Positions 6,952-7,855 of a DNA stretch of 7,855 nt are shown piece after piece. A model generated the notes under the pieces. That model searched no databases and had not been told where the DNA came from. It saw nothing but the letters and a program-made list of their open reading frames with translations. Position 1 is the first letter of the stretch. Every line of letters begins with the position of its first letter. The stretch lies in assembly GCA_016934135.1 (NCBI GenBank), contig JAFGTK010000180.1, positions 1-7,855 on the forward strand. The letters run 5' to 3'. The translations under genes and the position numbers were made by a program. This DNA comes from Deltaproteobacteria bacterium. Lineage in GTDB: Bacteria; Desulfobacterota; Desulfomonilia; UBA1062.

Positions 6952-6958
6952 CATGACG

Positions 6959-7207
6959 ATGATTCGACTTTCGACGAGTGAACTCAGAAAAGATACAGCA
7001 GATGCCCTGAACAGAGTGGCATATGGGGGTGACAGGATAGCCTTGCAGCGCAGGGGCAAGGATGTAGCGGTAATTGTCTCTGTGGAGGACTATGAACTCC
7101 TTCGCGCCATAGAGGATAGGGCTGACATGGAAACCATCAGGAAAATAAAGGCCGAGTCTAGCGAAGATGTCCTATGGGATGACCTCAAGAAAGAACTTGG
7201 TTTGTAA
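6959..7207 (+). CDS. Phd/YefM-type antitoxin of a type II toxin-antitoxin system
   Basis: This 82-residue protein should bind and neutralise the toxin encoded next and, with it, repress the shared promoter. The N-terminal half is typical of Phd/YefM DNA-binding antitoxins. It has IRLSTSELRKDTADALNRV, then AYGGDRIALQRRGKDVAVIV (the conserved RxGK-V-A-V turn) and SVEDYELLRAIED. The acidic, helical C-terminus (about 55-82, ending in DDLKKELGL) is where such antitoxins usually wrap the toxin. The start at 6959 follows from the ribosome binding site; opening at 6929 would add ten unlikely residues. The TAA overlaps the toxin ATG (TAATG), the usual coupling that keeps antitoxin in excess. Pairing a Phd-fold antitoxin with a RelE-fold toxin is a known combination (YefM-YoeB is one). 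Confidence 0.9.
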   Translation: MIRLSTSELRKDTADALNRVAYGGDRIALQRRGKDVAVIVSVEDYELLRAIEDRADMETIRKIKAESSEDVLWDDLKKELGL

Positions 7208-7467
7208 TGCCATATATAGTCAAGTTTACTCAGCATGCAGCACGATCTTTTCGTAAGCTGCCGCGGGATGTTCAGACACGCTTGTCACAATCAATTGAAT
7301 CATTGAAAAATAATCCGAGACCGCCTGGTTTTGAAAAATTGAAAGGGGAGGATGATGTGTACCGAATACGAGTGAGAGATTACCGCATTCTCTATGAGGT
7401 GAGAGACAAGGAACTTGTCGTTTGTATCATAGAGGCAGGGCACCGACGCGAAGTTTATAGAGGATGA
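7207..7467 (+). CDS. relE: RelE/ParE-family toxin, RelE-like mRNA interferase
   Basis: RelE toxins cut mRNA in the ribosomal A site and stop translation when the antitoxin is degraded. The 86-residue size and layout fit the family. There is an N-terminal helical hairpin (HAARSFRKLPRDVQTRL), then FEKLKGEDDVYRIRVRDYRILYEV, and a last strand ending in AGHRREVYRG. Residues K44, K46, R53, R80 or R81 and Y84 sit where E. coli RelE has its basic catalytic set and terminal tyrosine (K52, K54, R61, R81, Y87). This argues for RNase activity rather than the ParE gyrase-poison type. No separate ribosome binding site is clear; translation probably depends on the TAATG overlap with the antitoxin. GC is lower than in the housekeeping genes (38-42% in two lines counted), consistent with acquisition. 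The protein appears intact. Confidence 0.9.
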   Translation: MPYIVKFTQHAARSFRKLPRDVQTRLSQSIESLKNNPRPPGFEKLKGEDDVYRIRVRDYRILYEVRDKELVVCIIEAGHRREVYRG

Positions 7468-7855
7468 TGGTGAAATTGAGGAAATAGGGAAGGGAAAAAG
7501 CGGAAATAGGTGGCGGGTTCATATTAAACTCAGATTAATCAAATAAGAATTGGAAGAAATACACAAAGCGATCCAAAGAAATTGGGCATATTGGAACAGG
7601 CATATTCGAATTGAAATGGAAACTACAATTATAAAATATTTCGAAATAAATAATCCTGGCCCTTTGGGACAGGATTATTAGGTAGGTTGATTTAATTTAT
7701 TAGGAAAATATTCCAGAGCTGTTCCGTAATCAAATCTACAAATATGTTGTATTTTCAGGCATTGAATATCTCAAATAATCCAGCCCAATACGGAAGGATT
7801 GCCTTATCATACGGTGTAACTCATTGAAAAAATAAAAAAAGATATTGTAAAGCCC
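7468..7855. other. AT-rich region after the toxin, no gene identified
   Basis: This 388-base stretch has no supportable gene on either strand; 7501-7855 is 33% GC by count. It starts with a purine-rich tract (7459-7510). It then holds a repeated GGCATATT (7585-7592 and 7599-7606), palindromes ATTCGAAT (7604-7611) and TATTTCGAAATA (7637-7648), and the strong hairpin at 7649-7679. On the minus strand a frame open from the window edge runs from 7855 to a stop at 7736-7738 (39 codons) and could be the tail of a gene entering from the right, but I cannot identify it. Confidence 0.6.
7649..7679. terminator. Strong hairpin, possible bidirectional terminator
   Basis: AATAATCCTG (7649-7658) and CAGGATTATT (7670-7679) pair perfectly over ten bases. 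Beyond one G-A mismatch, CCC and GGG extend the stem around a TTT loop. The A-rich 5' arm and U-rich 3' arm resemble bidirectional terminators. The minus-strand continuation (TATTTC) is more U-rich than the plus-strand one (AGGTAGG), so termination of a leftward gene from beyond the window is at least as likely as termination of the toxin-antitoxin transcript, which ends 182 bases earlier. Confidence 0.5.

Noticed and set aside
6732..6956. 74-codon + strand frame running from the ppx 3' end through the toxin-antitoxin promoter
   Set aside because: Its first part is out of frame within ppx, and the rest covers the promoter and ribosome binding site; no homology recognised.
7722..7795. TTCCGTA ... 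TACGGAA inverted repeat as mobile-element ends
   Set aside because: Seven-base arms 60 bases apart without target duplications or a transposase; too weak to call.
7468..7855. CRISPR array, tRNA, rRNA or riboswitch in the terminal region
   Set aside because: No regularly spaced repeats, no cloverleaf pattern and no conserved aptamer motif could be seen.

Overview
The window reads as one stretch of bacterial chromosome with every supportable gene on the + strand. Three long housekeeping genes fill positions 66-6823: carB (large subunit of carbamoyl-phosphate synthetase), pyrG (CTP synthase) and a Ppx/GppA-family phosphatase with a C-terminal HD domain. A compact toxin-antitoxin pair follows (Phd/YefM-type antitoxin, RelE-type toxin; 6959-7467). 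The last ~390 bases are AT-rich and hold no gene I can identify. The first 44 bases may be the tail of an upstream gene that cannot be named.

Organism: a bacterium of moderate GC (about 50-55% in the coding regions sampled). The CarB and PyrG wording suggests a Gram-negative lineage of the Desulfobacterota / former Deltaproteobacteria type, but this is an impression from memory and low confidence. Composition falls towards the right: the antitoxin is near 48%, the toxin near 40%, and 7501-7855 is 33% by direct count. This fits a conserved core ending in accessory, possibly acquired, DNA.

Gene logic: CarB makes carbamoyl phosphate, the precursor for UMP and arginine. PyrG converts UTP to CTP at the end of the pyrimidine route. 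The pair therefore links the entry and exit of pyrimidine synthesis. The Ppx/GppA enzyme (exopolyphosphatase and/or pppGpp phosphatase) belongs to phosphate and stringent-response metabolism, and it sits beside a RelE-type toxin, which typically cleaves mRNA under stress. That adjacency is suggestive only, because the toxin-antitoxin pair has its own strong promoter.

The least ordinary signals are non-coding. The 250-base carB-pyrG gap holds an 8-bp perfect hairpin, an abutting 10-bp perfect palindrome and two short candidate leader ORFs, one overlapping the pyrG start. Short ORFs also end at or just inside the carB and ppx starts. A near-consensus sigma70 promoter (TTGAAA, 17 bp, TATAAT) precedes the toxin-antitoxin pair and fixes its true start. 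A strong hairpin at 7649-7679 may be a bidirectional terminator. I see no convincing novel system; the leader arrangements are the best candidates for follow-up.
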